Positions 17,190 through 25,620 are shown, numbered from the stretch's first letter. The stretch: DNA of 44,919 nt from Rhodobiaceae bacterium (GCA_002715765.1 PAZY01000037.1:74405-119323), one strand, 5' to 3'. The notes: generated by a model not told the origin, from the sequence alone. Numbers and translations: made by a program.

Positions 17190-18955
17190 CAGAATGTCTC
17201 CACAATGCCAGGCGACCCATGCCCCGCCAGCTCAAGAGGTACAATCGCTTCCTTGTCGAGGGCGTGCATGAGTGCCCAGGCAAGGTCTGCATGGCCGCTT
17301 TCTTCTGTCCGGCTTGACTGATAGGTGATCTGTTTGCCGCTGGGTGTCATGGAGCGGTGAATAGACATCATCGCGTGAGCAAGGTCCGTCCAGCCTGCAT
17401 CAAACTCAAACCGGCGATGCTCGATAATCTGTTTGGCTTTGGCGACAAGCCGGTTTTTCACTTCCACCGAATAGTTGATCTTCGCCGCATGGGGGAAGAA
17501 TTTACGTACCAGCTCATAAACACCAATGCCCATGCCGCTCGTATCAATGGCAATATGCGTGACATTGTATCGCCGGGTCATAGCCTCAATCTCTTTCGCC
17601 TGGCCATCAAAATCCATATTGTTGAAGCGCTTCTTTTCCAACGCACGGAACTTGCCACCGGGCACGCCAGGCGGGGCCAGCACAATCATGCTGGCATCAT
17701 CGCGGGTGCGGCTTGGGTCATAGCCGATCCAGACTTCACGCTCTCCAAAAGGTCTTGTACGCACGGGCACAAAGTCTGCCCATGCGTCCCAGGCATCCAC
17801 CATGCAGCCTTGCAACTGTGCCAGCGTGAAGACGGATGCCGCATCGTCCACAAAGGCACACATGAACAGATTGTTGAAATCACCCGGCGCATATTCAAGC
17901 CGGAGCTGTTTCACATCAAAAAGGTCACAGCCGGAGGCGACGGCATCCTCCACCGTCACGATCTGCCGCCATTGCCCATCGCCGCACAAGAGCCCCTCTC
18001 TCAGCGCACCATGGGTCACATCAATCTCGACCCGCTCGTCCTTCGCCCGTCCCTTGTTGAACGCCTTGCCAGACCAGAAAGGATAGGCTTCATGCCCCAG
18101 TGTGGAGGGCGTTGAAAAATAGGTCTGACGCCATTTCTTGTGGGCGGCCATGCCGCTAGCGACCTTGCGGAGTTCCTGAAAACGCGGGATCCAGAAATAC
18201 TCATCAACATAAAGATGCCCGTGATAGGACTGGGCCGTGCGCGAATTGGTGGAGAGGAAATAGAGAACAGCCCCGTTCTCCAGCTCAATCGGGTTTCCTT
18301 TAAGTTCCTTGCCCGTGATCTCCCTCACGAACTCGACAATATAGCCACGAAAAACCTCCGCCTGGGCGCGAGACGCCGACAGGAAGATCTGATTGTCCCC
18401 ACTTTCCAGCGCGTCCATGAAGGCTTCGCGCGCGAAATACCAGGTTGCGCCAATCTGGCGTGATTTCAGGATGTTGCGGATCCGCTGATCACGGTTCTCC
18501 CACCATTTGCGCTGATAGTTGAAAAGGCTCTCATCCCAGGCGGAGCGGAGCGCCTCTATGTCGTCTTCATCGAGCGCGTTCTTGTGGCGTCGCTGTTTCT
18601 TTCCCTTGTTCCGGTTTTTCACTTTCGGATTGAGGTCAGCCTCATTCCCGCCTGCCTCAAACCGGCGAATGCGCGCCATGCGCTCCAGCTGGCGGGAGAG
18701 TGCTTCAATCTCTTTCAGGTCTCCCTCTGTCTTGACAGTTTTTTCCACCAGAAGACACAGTCGCCGGTCAAGCGTGGCGCCCACCCGGGCATGCACTGGA
18801 GCTTCACGCCATTTGTCGCGGCGCTTCCAGCTGTCGATACTGGCATAAGGCCTGTCCAGCATGCGGGCAATTTCGGCCACAGTGTGCCCCTGCCAAAACA
18901 ATTGGGCAGCGCGCAGGCGCGGCAGCGTTTCGACAATGTTTCCGGTGTCATTCAT
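17189..18955 (-). CDS. Terminase large subunit/ATPase (P2 gpP family)
   Basis: A 588-residue packaging motor. The N-terminus carries a helix-turn-helix typical of gpP (QGHTVAEIARMLDRPYASID), then the ATPase with the adenine/Walker A-like KSRQIGATWYF near residue 185-195 and Walker B HLYVDEYFW, then the RNase H-like nuclease with GYDPSRTRDDAS and DTSGMG. It cuts at cos and pumps DNA into the procapsid with gpM. It is transcribed leftward, divergent from the scaffold gene, the same arrangement as the P/O divergent late promoters of P2. Confidence 0.93.
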   Translation of the reverse strand: MNDTGNIVETLPRLRAAQLFWQGHTVAEIARMLDRPYASIDSWKRRDKWREAPVHARVGATLDRRLCLLVEKTVKTEGDLKEIEALSRQLERMARIRRFEAGGNEADLNPKVKNRNKGKKQRRHKNALDEDDIEALRSAWDESLFNYQRKWWENRDQRIRNILKSRQIGATWYFAREAFMDALESGDNQIFLSASRAQAEVFRGYIVEFVREITGKELKGNPIELENGAVLYFLSTNSRTAQSYHGHLYVDEYFWIPRFQELRKVASGMAAHKKWRQTYFSTPSTLGHEAYPFWSGKAFNKGRAKDERVEIDVTHGALREGLLCGDGQWRQIVTVEDAVASGCDLFDVKQLRLEYAPGDFNNLFMCAFVDDAASVFTLAQLQGCMVDAWDAWADFVPVRTRPFGEREVWIGYDPSRTRDDASMIVLAPPGVPGGKFRALEKKRFNNMDFDGQAKEIEAMTRRYNVTHIAIDTSGMGIGVYELVRKFFPHAAKINYSVEVKNRLVAKAKQIIEHRRFEFDAGWTDLAHAMMSIHRSMTPSGKQITYQSSRTEESGHADLAWALMHALDKEAIVPLELAGHGSPGIVETF

Positions 18956-19014
18956 GCGCAGACATTATCTGTCTCCACTCTTTCTACATGTCCGTTCGGG
19001 TTGGTTTATCGACT

Positions 19015-19035
19015 TGTAACCCTCTTCCGGTTGCA
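19015..19035. promoter_or_regulatory. Inverted repeat in the divergent P/O late promoter region
   Basis: TGTAACC, seven bases, GGTTGCA: one mismatch from a perfect dyad, in the 154-base gap between the divergent terminase and scaffold genes. P2-family late activators (Ogr) bind dyad elements of TGT...ACA type upstream of these promoters, so this is a candidate site; the -10/-35 elements are not clear. Confidence 0.4.
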
Positions 19036-19109
19036 GCCTTGCACCAACGTGGTGACGGTGTGGTCAACGCCTGACACCTGTTTCCACGCTTCGCAAAGGT
19101 CGCGCACCC

Positions 19110-19943
19110 ATGAAAAAGTTCATCTCCAAATTCATTCGCATCGCATCCGAAGGCGCAACCATTGACGGGCGCGAAATCACCGCCGACCAGATCACCAAAA
19201 TGGCGGCAAACTACAACCCCGCGACCTATGGTGCCCGCATCTGGATTGAACATTTCCGGGGCCTGTTGCCCGACAGCATGTTTCCCGCGCTGGGGGACGT
19301 GGTCTCGCTCAAGGCTGAAAAAGGCAGCGACGGCAAGCTCGCCCTCTTTGCCCAGCTTCGCCCCAACGCGAAATTCCTTGAGATCAACAAGGAAGGTCAG
19401 AAGGTCTTTACCTCCATCGAAATGGACCCCAATTTCTCCGGCACGGGCGAGCCTTATCTTGTCGGTCTCGCCGTCACAGACAGCCCGGCATCGCTGGGCA
19501 CGGAAATGCTGGCTTTCTCCCGCCAGCATTTGCAAGACCTGCCGGCAGCACTAGCCGCGAAACTCCCCCAGCACCCGGTCACCGCGCCCATCGAGGCAGG
19601 TCCGCTGGAGTTTTCAGAAGAACAGCCCCCCGCCGATGCGCCCTCGCTTCTGTCACGCATCACCGACATTCTTGGCCGGACAGACAAAAAAGCCGATGGC
19701 CGCTTTGCAGACCTCACCCAAAGCGTGGTTGCACTCGCAGAAAGTGTCGAAACCATTCAGGCCGACATGGAAAAACTGTCTGCATCCCCCACCACACCCG
19801 ACACGCCGCTTGCAACACAGGTGGATGCGATCGCGAAAGACCTTGCCTTGCTCACCCGGAAACTTGGCCAGGAGCCGGATCCCGCAACGCCTGTCCGCCC
19901 CCTGTCCACCGGGTTCAGCACCGCCGAACAGACGGATTGCTAA
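19110..19943 (+). CDS. Capsid scaffolding protein/prohead protease (P2 gpO)
   Basis: A 277-residue internal scaffold with an N-terminal serine protease domain. In P2 gpO the catalytic residues are Asp19, His48 and Ser107; here Asp19 (ATIDG) and His48 (WIEHFRG) are at the same numbers and Ser102 (FTSIE) is the likely serine. The protease matures the capsid and cleaves itself. A Pro/Asp linker and a helical C-terminal region (SVVALAESVETIQADMEKL) form the scaffolding part. It begins the rightward head operon O-N-M-L. Confidence 0.9.
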   Translation: MKKFISKFIRIASEGATIDGREITADQITKMAANYNPATYGARIWIEHFRGLLPDSMFPALGDVVSLKAEKGSDGKLALFAQLRPNAKFLEINKEGQKVFTSIEMDPNFSGTGEPYLVGLAVTDSPASLGTEMLAFSRQHLQDLPAALAAKLPQHPVTAPIEAGPLEFSEEQPPADAPSLLSRITDILGRTDKKADGRFADLTQSVVALAESVETIQADMEKLSASPTTPDTPLATQVDAIAKDLALLTRKLGQEPDPATPVRPLSTGFSTAEQTDC

Positions 19944-19991
19944 GACCGCCCTCCCTTTATCTGTCTTTGCTCCCAGAAAGAGACCCCAGAC

Positions 19992-21005
19992 ATGCGCAAC
20001 GAAACCCGCCAAGCCTTCAACACCTATCTGGACCGCCAGGCCGAACTGAACCATGTCGCCTCCGCCCGTGACAAATTCAGTGTGGAGCCGTCCGTCCAAC
20101 AGAAACTGGAAGACCGGATCCGCGAGGCATCCGGCTTCCTGCAGGACATCAACATCGTGACCGTGCCGGAACAGAAGGGCCAGAAGATCGGCCTGGATGT
20201 CGGCACGCCAATTGCGTCCACAACCAACACAAGTGTTGAAGGTCGCACACCGAAAGACCCGTCTGCGCTGGATGAAACAGGCTACGAGGCCACACAGACC
20301 AATTTCGATACGTTTCTCACGTATCGAAAACTCGACATGTGGGCAAAGTTTCCAGACTTCCAGACCCGCATTCGCAACCTGATTGTCAAACAACAGGCCC
20401 GGGACCGGATCATGATCGGCTTCAACGGCACGTCCCGCGCCGCCACGTCCGATCTTGCCACCAATCCCAAACTGCAGGATGTGAATGTTGGCTGGCTTGA
20501 GAAAATCCGGGTGGATGCACCGGAACGCGCGGTCACCGGCTGGAAAGTGGGCGACCAGGCCGGTGCCGACTACAAGAATATCGACGCCGCCGTCATGGAC
20601 GCCGCAAACGAGCTGATTGATGAATGGTTCCAGGAAGACACAGATCTTGTCTGCATCATGGGTCGCCAGCTTCTGTCCGACAAATATCTGGGCCTGGTGG
20701 ATGATTACAACGCCCCGACAGAACGCGCCGCGCTTGAGACGCTGCTTTCCAACAAGCAGGTAGGTGGCCTGCGCACGGCCCGCGTGCCCTTCTTTTTGCC
20801 GCGCGGTTTCCTGATCACCAAATTCTCAAACCTGTCCATCTATGCGCAGGAAGGCACCCGCCGTCGCCACATCAAGGACGATCCGGAGTTTGACCGCATT
20901 GTCGATTATCAGTCCGACAATGAAGCCTATGTGATCGAGAATTACGGGGCTTGTGCCTTTGTCGAAAACATTCTCGTGCCCGATGGCGGGGGCGGCTGGG
21001 CCTGA
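19992..21005 (+). CDS. Major capsid protein (P2 gpN)
   Basis: A 337-residue HK97-fold capsid subunit. Typical gpN sequences are visible: the N-terminal MRNETRQAFNTYLDRQAELN, the DTFLTYRKLDMWAKFPDF segment, NGTSRAATSD and the C-terminal DYQSDNEAYVIENYG. The N-terminal region is normally removed by the gpO protease. It follows the scaffold gene by 48 bases. Length and motifs agree with the family. Confidence 0.95.
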   Translation: MRNETRQAFNTYLDRQAELNHVASARDKFSVEPSVQQKLEDRIREASGFLQDINIVTVPEQKGQKIGLDVGTPIASTTNTSVEGRTPKDPSALDETGYEATQTNFDTFLTYRKLDMWAKFPDFQTRIRNLIVKQQARDRIMIGFNGTSRAATSDLATNPKLQDVNVGWLEKIRVDAPERAVTGWKVGDQAGADYKNIDAAVMDAANELIDEWFQEDTDLVCIMGRQLLSDKYLGLVDDYNAPTERAALETLLSNKQVGGLRTARVPFFLPRGFLITKFSNLSIYAQEGTRRRHIKDDPEFDRIVDYQSDNEAYVIENYGACAFVENILVPDGGGGWA

Positions 21006-21034
21006 GCCACAGCCTGCCCGCACCGCACGCCCCC

Positions 21035-21074
21035 CCAAGCCCATGACGCCAAGCCCATGACGCCAAGGGCATGA
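21035..21074. repeat. Short tandem repeat, 14-base unit
   Basis: CCAAGCCCATGACG at 21035-21048 and 21049-21062, with a third partial copy at 21063-21074, in the gap between capsid and small terminase genes. Likely a replication-slippage product. Confidence 0.8.
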
Positions 21075-21092
21075 AAGAAACAACGGAGTGAC

Positions 21093-21803
21093 ATGATGAG
21101 CCTTGCCCGAAAACATTTTCAGCGCGTCATGGCGGAAAAAGCCGCAAATGACGCCACAAGCAACGCCGCTGAAACCATGGAAGGTCTCACCGCTTACGAA
21201 CAGATGCTCTCCCAGCTTCAGGTGCACACCGCACAACTGAAATCACTCCAGAGCCGGGAAGCCAAGATCGCGCTCAAGAAGGAGTTTGCACCACTCTATG
21301 ACGGGTATGTTGACGGCATTCTGGCAGGTGACAGCAGCGCACAGGATGATGTGCTGATCACCCAGATGATCTGGCGGATCGACACAGGTGACTATGACCG
21401 CGCCTATGAAATTGCGCTCCACGCGCTCACGTACAAGCTCGTGTTGCCGGAACGGTTTTCCCGCGATCTGGCAACCTATCTGGCGGAAGATTTTGCCGAA
21501 GCCGCCCTCCAGGCGGGAACCGATGCAGACATTCATGCCCCCTCAGCCCGCCTGCTCGTCGCGGTAGCGCAGGATCTGGGCGAACAGGACATGCCGGACG
21601 AAGTGCGCGCCAAGCTCCACAAGGCCATTGCCTTCCGGCTGCAGGCAGAGGCAAGCCCGGACACAAACGCCCAGGCGCTGGAGAACGCACTTGAGCATGT
21701 GGACCGCGCCCTGAAACTGGATGCCCGGTGCGGCCTTAAAAAACACAAAGAACAGCTCATCCGCGAACTCAAAAAGCAAGAGGAGCCGCCCACCACCGAC
21801 TGA
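21093..21803 (+). CDS. Terminase small subunit (P2 gpM)
   Basis: A 236-residue protein that recognises cos DNA and directs the large subunit. The family's N-terminal S-P-A-x-x-H pattern is represented by SLARKHFQRV, followed by YEQMLSQLQVHTAQLKSLQS and the DGYVDGILAG, YDRAYEIALHAL blocks typical of gpM. The C-terminus is highly charged and ends with EELK-type repeats. GGAG lies 6-9 bases before the double ATG at 21093/21096. Confidence 0.88.
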   Translation: MMSLARKHFQRVMAEKAANDATSNAAETMEGLTAYEQMLSQLQVHTAQLKSLQSREAKIALKKEFAPLYDGYVDGILAGDSSAQDDVLITQMIWRIDTGDYDRAYEIALHALTYKLVLPERFSRDLATYLAEDFAEAALQAGTDADIHAPSARLLVAVAQDLGEQDMPDEVRAKLHKAIAFRLQAEASPDTNAQALENALEHVDRALKLDARCGLKKHKEQLIRELKKQEEPPTTD

Positions 21804-21840
21804 GCAGCTTCTTTCACCTTCTCTCTGGCCCCGCGCCAGC

Positions 21841-21897
21841 AAGGCCCATCCCGCAGACAGTCTTTCTTCCTCGGGACACGTCAAAAGGATGGGCCTT
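21841..21897. promoter_or_regulatory. Perfect 11-base inverted repeat between head genes M and L
   Basis: AAGGCCCATCC (21841-21851) is the exact reverse complement of GGATGGGCCTT (21887-21897); inside it CCCG and CGGG can pair further. In the transcript this gives a large hairpin, without a following T-run, so not a standard terminator. It may cap or stabilise an mRNA end or modulate gpL expression. Confidence 0.65.
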
Positions 21898-21957
21898 CGC
21901 CTTCTACCCCAAGATGGCCCGACAAGGACCTGACCTCGCCCCGGACGGAGATCTGAC

Positions 21958-22425
21958 ATGAGTGCATTCATTCCCCATGACGGCCCGGCAGCTGACCTGA
22001 CAGAGATCGGGAATATTGATTTCTTTCCCGATATTCGCGTTGCCGACTTTCGGGCAGCGCTGAAAGTGGTTGATGCCATTCCCGCACCCCGTGTGGTTTG
22101 GGAACTGAAGCGCGCCATGCTTGCCACCAACAGGGAACTTCATACCTGGCGCGTCGCACAGGCAGCGGCCGGCATCGCCCGCCTGGCAGACATGGATACA
22201 GACATGTATGGCGACGAAGGTGCGCTCACACTTCACTATCTCTCTGCCGTCTACAACCGGGCCAAAGCCTTTCTGATCGAGAAAGGGCGCGATATTGATG
22301 TCACCAATGACGGGGCAGACCATGCAGCCTTTGCCGAAAAAACGGTTGAGGAGCATTTTCGCGCTGTACGCGAAGCCCTTGCCGCCATTCTGGGCCGCCC
22401 CGACGCCATGGTGGAGCTGGTCTGA
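21958..22425 (+). CDS. Head completion/stabilisation protein (P2 gpL)
   Basis: A 155-residue protein of the gpL family, which attaches at the portal after packaging and prepares the head for the tail. Recognisable features are the DFFPDIRVADFRAALKV start of the domain and LTLHYLSAVYNRAKAFLIE. Its stop overlaps the ATG of the tail X gene (ATGA arrangement). Confidence 0.88.
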   Translation: MSAFIPHDGPAADLTEIGNIDFFPDIRVADFRAALKVVDAIPAPRVVWELKRAMLATNRELHTWRVAQAAAGIARLADMDTDMYGDEGALTLHYLSAVYNRAKAFLIEKGRDIDVTNDGADHAAFAEKTVEEHFRAVREALAAILGRPDAMVELV

Positions 22426-22670
22426 TGAGCCTTCCCCGCGCACCCTACCCTGAAAACGGCATCGCCTACGCCCACCAGGGCGACACGGTAGACCTAATCT
22501 GCCAGCGCTATTTTGGCAGAACGAAAGACCTGGCTGAACAGACGCTCGACCTGAACGAGGGTCTCGCCGCACTGGGTCCCGTTCTGCCCCATGGCACGCG
22601 GGTCATTCTTCCCGCCCCGGCGGCCATCCGCCTGTCGCCCGTGCGTCGCACGATCAACCTGTGGGACTGA
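22425..22670 (+). CDS. Tail protein X (P2 gpX)
   Basis: An 81-residue protein with a LysM-like fold: GDTVDLICQRYFGRTKDLAEQ, LDLNEGLAALGPVLPHGTRV and the terminal INLWD are characteristic of gpX, an essential tail protein. Overlaps gpL by one base. Confidence 0.9.
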   Translation: MSLPRAPYPENGIAYAHQGDTVDLICQRYFGRTKDLAEQTLDLNEGLAALGPVLPHGTRVILPAPAAIRLSPVRRTINLWD

Positions 22671-22672
22671 AC

Positions 22673-22888
22673 ATGGATATGAATACCAGTATGGAGCGAA
22701 CCGTCTCGACCGCAAGCTACGCCGTCTCCGGCAGTGCGGGGGTATGGGGCTATCTCACCTTGAATGACTGGCTGGCACTTGGCGGCTTCTCGCTTGCGGT
22801 GCTCACCTTCCTTGTCAACATCTGGTACCGCGAGCGCCATTACCGGCTGGAGCGTCGCAAGATGGAGCGGACAGAGCATAAATCATGA
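22673..22888 (+). CDS. Holin-like protein (P2 gpY/HP1 family)
   Basis: A 71-residue protein with one to two hydrophobic segments (VWGYLTLNDWLALGGFSLAV, and VLTFLVNIWYRERHY) and a strongly basic, charged C-terminus (RLERRKMERTEHKS), the pattern of small phage holins of the HP1/P2-Y type. It lies where gene Y lies in P2, directly after X, and overlaps the next gene by 4 bases. It would form the membrane lesion for lysis. Confidence 0.75.
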   Translation: MDMNTSMERTVSTASYAVSGSAGVWGYLTLNDWLALGGFSLAVLTFLVNIWYRERHYRLERRKMERTEHKS

Positions 22889-23316
22889 ACCTTCTCTCAG
22901 ACACAATCGGTGCCACGGTTGGCAAGGTTGCGGACACAATCAGCGATCTTTTCACCACCGATCAGGAGCGGCTTCAGGCACGCAACGAACTGAAAGCGCT
23001 GGAAGGCACGCTCATCAGCCAGGCCCTTGCCTATGAAGCCCGTCTTTTTGCCGCACAGTCAGATGTGATCCAGGCCGAAGCCCGGGGCGAAAGCTGGCTT
23101 CAGCGCAACTGGCGACCCGTGACCATGCTCACATTCATGAGCCTTATCGCCGCCCGCTGGATGGGGTGGACAGCACCGGGCATGAGCGAGAGTGAATATC
23201 TTTCCCTTTATGACCTGATGAAGATCGGACTGGGTGGATATGTGGTCGGTCGCTCGGCAGAGAAAATTGCACCCGCTCTCCTGCGCGGTTGGCAGACACG
23301 CCAGGGGGGCTCATGA
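22885..23316 (+). CDS. 3TM-type holin-like membrane protein
   Basis: A 143-residue protein with an N-terminal amphipathic/charged helix (DQERLQARNELKALEG, AQSDVIQAEARGESWLQRNWRP) followed by two hydrophobic segments (MLTFMSLIAARWMGW and DLMKIGLGGYVVGRSAEKI). ESWLQRNWRPxTML is the signature of the gene-transfer-agent/3TM holin family. Two holin-like genes side by side may form a holin/antiholin pair. The stop overlaps the next start. Confidence 0.8.
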   Translation: MNLLSDTIGATVGKVADTISDLFTTDQERLQARNELKALEGTLISQALAYEARLFAAQSDVIQAEARGESWLQRNWRPVTMLTFMSLIAARWMGWTAPGMSESEYLSLYDLMKIGLGGYVVGRSAEKIAPALLRGWQTRQGGS

Positions 23317-23735
23317 AAAAACTTCTGGCGCTGCGCACCCACCTGCTTTCACGCCGCTTCGGGCTCAAGAAAGATCAGCTGATCTGCTTTGCCGAAAATG
23401 GTCGCGTCGTGTCCGTCAGGGGTGAAAGAAACCGGAATTTCCGCCTGACCTATGAAGCAAATATCATCGCGCAGGATTATGAGCGCGGCCCCCTTGAACT
23501 CGCCTATGCCATTCTGGAATGGTTGCATGCACATGAGCCTGAACTTTCGCCCGACAGTTTGCGCTTTGAAGCAGAGCTTCTGGACACAGAAAAAACCGAT
23601 CTGGGTTTTCAGGTGGAGCTGAGTGAAGACATTGCCGTCACGGTGGAAGATGAAGGCATTCGCCTGGAGGTAATGTCAGAACCTGTGCCGGACCCTGACG
23701 CGCTTTCCGGTTTCTCACCCCATCACATTGATTGA
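23313..23735 (+). CDS. Tail completion protein (P2 gpR)
   Basis: A 140-residue gpR-type protein: it starts MKKLLALRTHLL, and has the family's EANIIAQDYERGPLELAYAI and FEAELLDTEKTDL segments (P2 gpR carries similar WVxxxQPEL and pattern of acidic C-terminus). It is needed to finish the tail before head joining. It overlaps the holin gene by 4 bases and is followed by gpS after 4 bases. Confidence 0.85.
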   Translation: MKKLLALRTHLLSRRFGLKKDQLICFAENGRVVSVRGERNRNFRLTYEANIIAQDYERGPLELAYAILEWLHAHEPELSPDSLRFEAELLDTEKTDLGFQVELSEDIAVTVEDEGIRLEVMSEPVPDPDALSGFSPHHID

Positions 23736-23739
23736 CGCC

Positions 23740-24243
23740 ATGGCAGACAATCCCAAACAGGAGTTTGCAAGGCTTGATGAGTGGGCGCGTTCCCTGTTGC
23801 AAAGCTTTTCACCCAGGGAACGAAAAAACCTTCTGGCACGGATGGGGCGCGAATTGCGCCGCACCAACAAGAAACGCCTGACAAGGCAGACAGCGCCCGA
23901 CGGTACGCCCTGGCCAGAGCGCAAACCCCAACCGTCCCCCAAGGGTGAAAAACGCAAGCGGGCCAAAATGTTTCTGGGCTTGCGTAAAAACAGACACATG
24001 CAGTTGCGCGTGACCACCAACACGCTGGAACTCGGGTTCTCCGGCCGTACCGGACAGATTGCCCGCATCCATCACCAGGGCCTGAGAGAGCGACTGAAAA
24101 CCAGGCAGCGCGGCAAGCCCGGCCCACTGGTCAAATTTGCCGCACGACAACTGATCGGCCTGTCAGAGAACGACCGGCACATGCTGAACGATCTTCTGAT
24201 CGATCATGTGGAGGCTGCAGGCAACAAGGGAACATCTACATGA
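23740..24243 (+). CDS. Virion morphogenesis/tail completion protein (P2 gpS)
   Basis: A 167-residue protein of the gpS virion-morphogenesis family. Key segments are the basic RRTNKKRLTRQTAPDGTPW motif followed by a PR-K-rich stretch and LELGFSGRTGQIARIHHQG. The ATG at 23740 is preferred to a TTG at 23728 because the latter overlaps gpR. The stop overlaps the following endolysin gene. Confidence 0.88.
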   Translation: MADNPKQEFARLDEWARSLLQSFSPRERKNLLARMGRELRRTNKKRLTRQTAPDGTPWPERKPQPSPKGEKRKRAKMFLGLRKNRHMQLRVTTNTLELGFSGRTGQIARIHHQGLRERLKTRQRGKPGPLVKFAARQLIGLSENDRHMLNDLLIDHVEAAGNKGTST

Positions 24244-24791
24244 GACTGTCTGAATTTTTCACCTTTGATGAGGCCGGTCACAGCCAGACAGCACGCCGCT
24301 TGGGGATCGACAATACACCACCCAAACAGCTCCATCCCTCACTCGCCCATGTAGCAACAGGCCTGCTGGATCCTGTTCGACGCAAGGTCGGGCACCCTGT
24401 CACCGTGAGCAGCTGGTACAGATCCCCTGCGCTGGAACGTGTTTTGTGTGGGTCTTCCTTTCTGAAGCGGTGCAAACGCCTGAACATCCAGCCGGACGAA
24501 ACAGCCTGGGGTGATTATCTCGCACGCAAGCAGCATCCAAAGGGAGAGGCATTCGATCTGGAGATCCCGGGCATTCCCAATTACGAGCTGGCACTCTGGA
24601 TCCAGCAGAACTTGCGCTTTGACCAATTGATCCTCGAATTTCATGAGCGCGGCAAGCCGGGCTCCGGCTGGGTGCATGCCTCACTCTCGCGGGGGCGCAA
24701 CCGCAATCAGGTGCTGACCATCGGCAAGGGCTTTGCGCACCAGGGCTTGCCGGACTATGGCCCGCTCACCCATCCCAAACTCTTGACCTGA
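24240..24791 (+). CDS. Peptidase M15-type endolysin
   Basis: A 183-residue zinc peptidase expected to cleave peptidoglycan cross-links during lysis. The M15/DUF882 metal and catalytic pattern is present: VSSWYRSPALER, then QHPKGEAFDLE (His and Asp ligands plus the active-site acid region) and the C-terminal GWVHASLS with the third histidine. In P2 the endolysin K follows X-Y; here the lysis peptidase is placed after S and next to V. No signal peptide is seen, so it would depend on the holins. Confidence 0.85.
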   Translation: MRLSEFFTFDEAGHSQTARRLGIDNTPPKQLHPSLAHVATGLLDPVRRKVGHPVTVSSWYRSPALERVLCGSSFLKRCKRLNIQPDETAWGDYLARKQHPKGEAFDLEIPGIPNYELALWIQQNLRFDQLILEFHERGKPGSGWVHASLSRGRNRNQVLTIGKGFAHQGLPDYGPLTHPKLLT

Positions 24792-24808
24792 AACGGCATG
24801 GGGTTGAT

Positions 24809-24829
24809 GGCCGGGCTTGTAACCCGGCC
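24809..24829 (+). promoter_or_regulatory. Perfect 7-bp hairpin before the baseplate operon
   Basis: GGCCGGG, loop CTTGTAA, CCCGGCC, 17 bases after the endolysin stop and 40 bases before the V start. There is no T-run, so it may be a weak terminator, a processing site, or part of the PV-like promoter region. It contains TGTAACCC, also found upstream of the scaffold gene. Confidence 0.5.
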
Positions 24830-24868
24830 TTGCGTGACAGAAACATGTGTGCCGCACACCATGCGGCC

Positions 24869-25345
24869 ATGGATGAACCAGCATACAAATTTTCAGAGCT
24901 GCTGCGACGGATTGAAAACATTGTCCGGCGCGGTGTGATTGTCGCGGTCGATACCGGGGCCGCGCGCGTGCGTGTGGCGCTGGGCGCAAACGAGACAGAC
25001 TGGCTCCCCTGGCTGACTTTGCGGGCAGGCACAGACCGCACCTGGTGGGCACCGGATGAAGGTGAACAGGTGATCGTTTTTTCCGAAAGTGGTGATTTCA
25101 ACAATGGCTTTGTTTTGCCGGCAAGCTATAGCGATGCGCACCCCGCCCCGGAAAATGACCCGCATGTTGCTGAAATCCTGTTTGGGGACGGCGCGATCCT
25201 GACCTATGACAAGGGCTCACACACACTTGACATCACACTGCCCGACGCCGGGGAAATTTCGCTCAATGTGGGGCGCAGCACACTTTCCCTGACCGACGCA
25301 GGCACCTTGTTGAAGACACCCTCTTTTGAGGGGATGAAAGCATGA
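24869..25345 (+). CDS. Baseplate spike protein V (P2 gpV)
   Basis: A 158-residue gpV-type protein: N-terminal helix ELLRRIENIVRRGVI, OB-fold (AVDTGAARVRVALG, WLPWLTLRAG, DEGEQVIVFSESGDF), then a short beta-helix. P2 gpV is about 211 residues and ends in a metal-binding apex; here the C-terminus is shorter and lacks an obvious apex. The start at 24869 matches the family start better than ATG 24845 or TTG 24830. A PAAR-like gene overlaps its end by 4 bases. Confidence 0.88.
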   Translation: MDEPAYKFSELLRRIENIVRRGVIVAVDTGAARVRVALGANETDWLPWLTLRAGTDRTWWAPDEGEQVIVFSESGDFNNGFVLPASYSDAHPAPENDPHVAEILFGDGAILTYDKGSHTLDITLPDAGEISLNVGRSTLSLTDAGTLLKTPSFEGMKA

Positions 25346-25620
25346 GTGCGGGCATTACGGTTCGCGCGCGCGACCATGCAGGCGGTGCACAACGCGCAGG
25401 CCAGCAGGATTTTTTCCTGGTCGAGGGAGAGCCCGTAGTGTTGCGCGGTGATCCCGTCATGGGGCACGGCCTGTCGCCCCACGCAAACCCCGTCATGGCT
25501 GAAGGCTCCGACTGGATGTGCCTTGACGGCATTCCCGTTTGCCGTGCCGGCCACCAGGCCACATGTGGGCATGCAACAAGCGGGCGTCCCTGGTTCCGAT
25601 TGCCGGGAGACAATGCATGA
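25342..25620 (+). CDS. PAAR-like spike-tip protein
   Basis: A 92-residue cysteine/histidine-containing protein with repeated PAAR-like turns (VVLRGDPVMGHG, SPHANPVMAEGS, LDGIPVCRAGHQATCGHATSG). PAAR proteins form metal-bound cones at the tip of contractile-injection spikes. It lies between V and W, where it could cap the shortened gpV trimer. It overlaps both neighbours by 4 bases. Confidence 0.75.
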   Translation: MSAGITVRARDHAGGAQRAGQQDFFLVEGEPVVLRGDPVMGHGLSPHANPVMAEGSDWMCLDGIPVCRAGHQATCGHATSGRPWFRLPGDNA

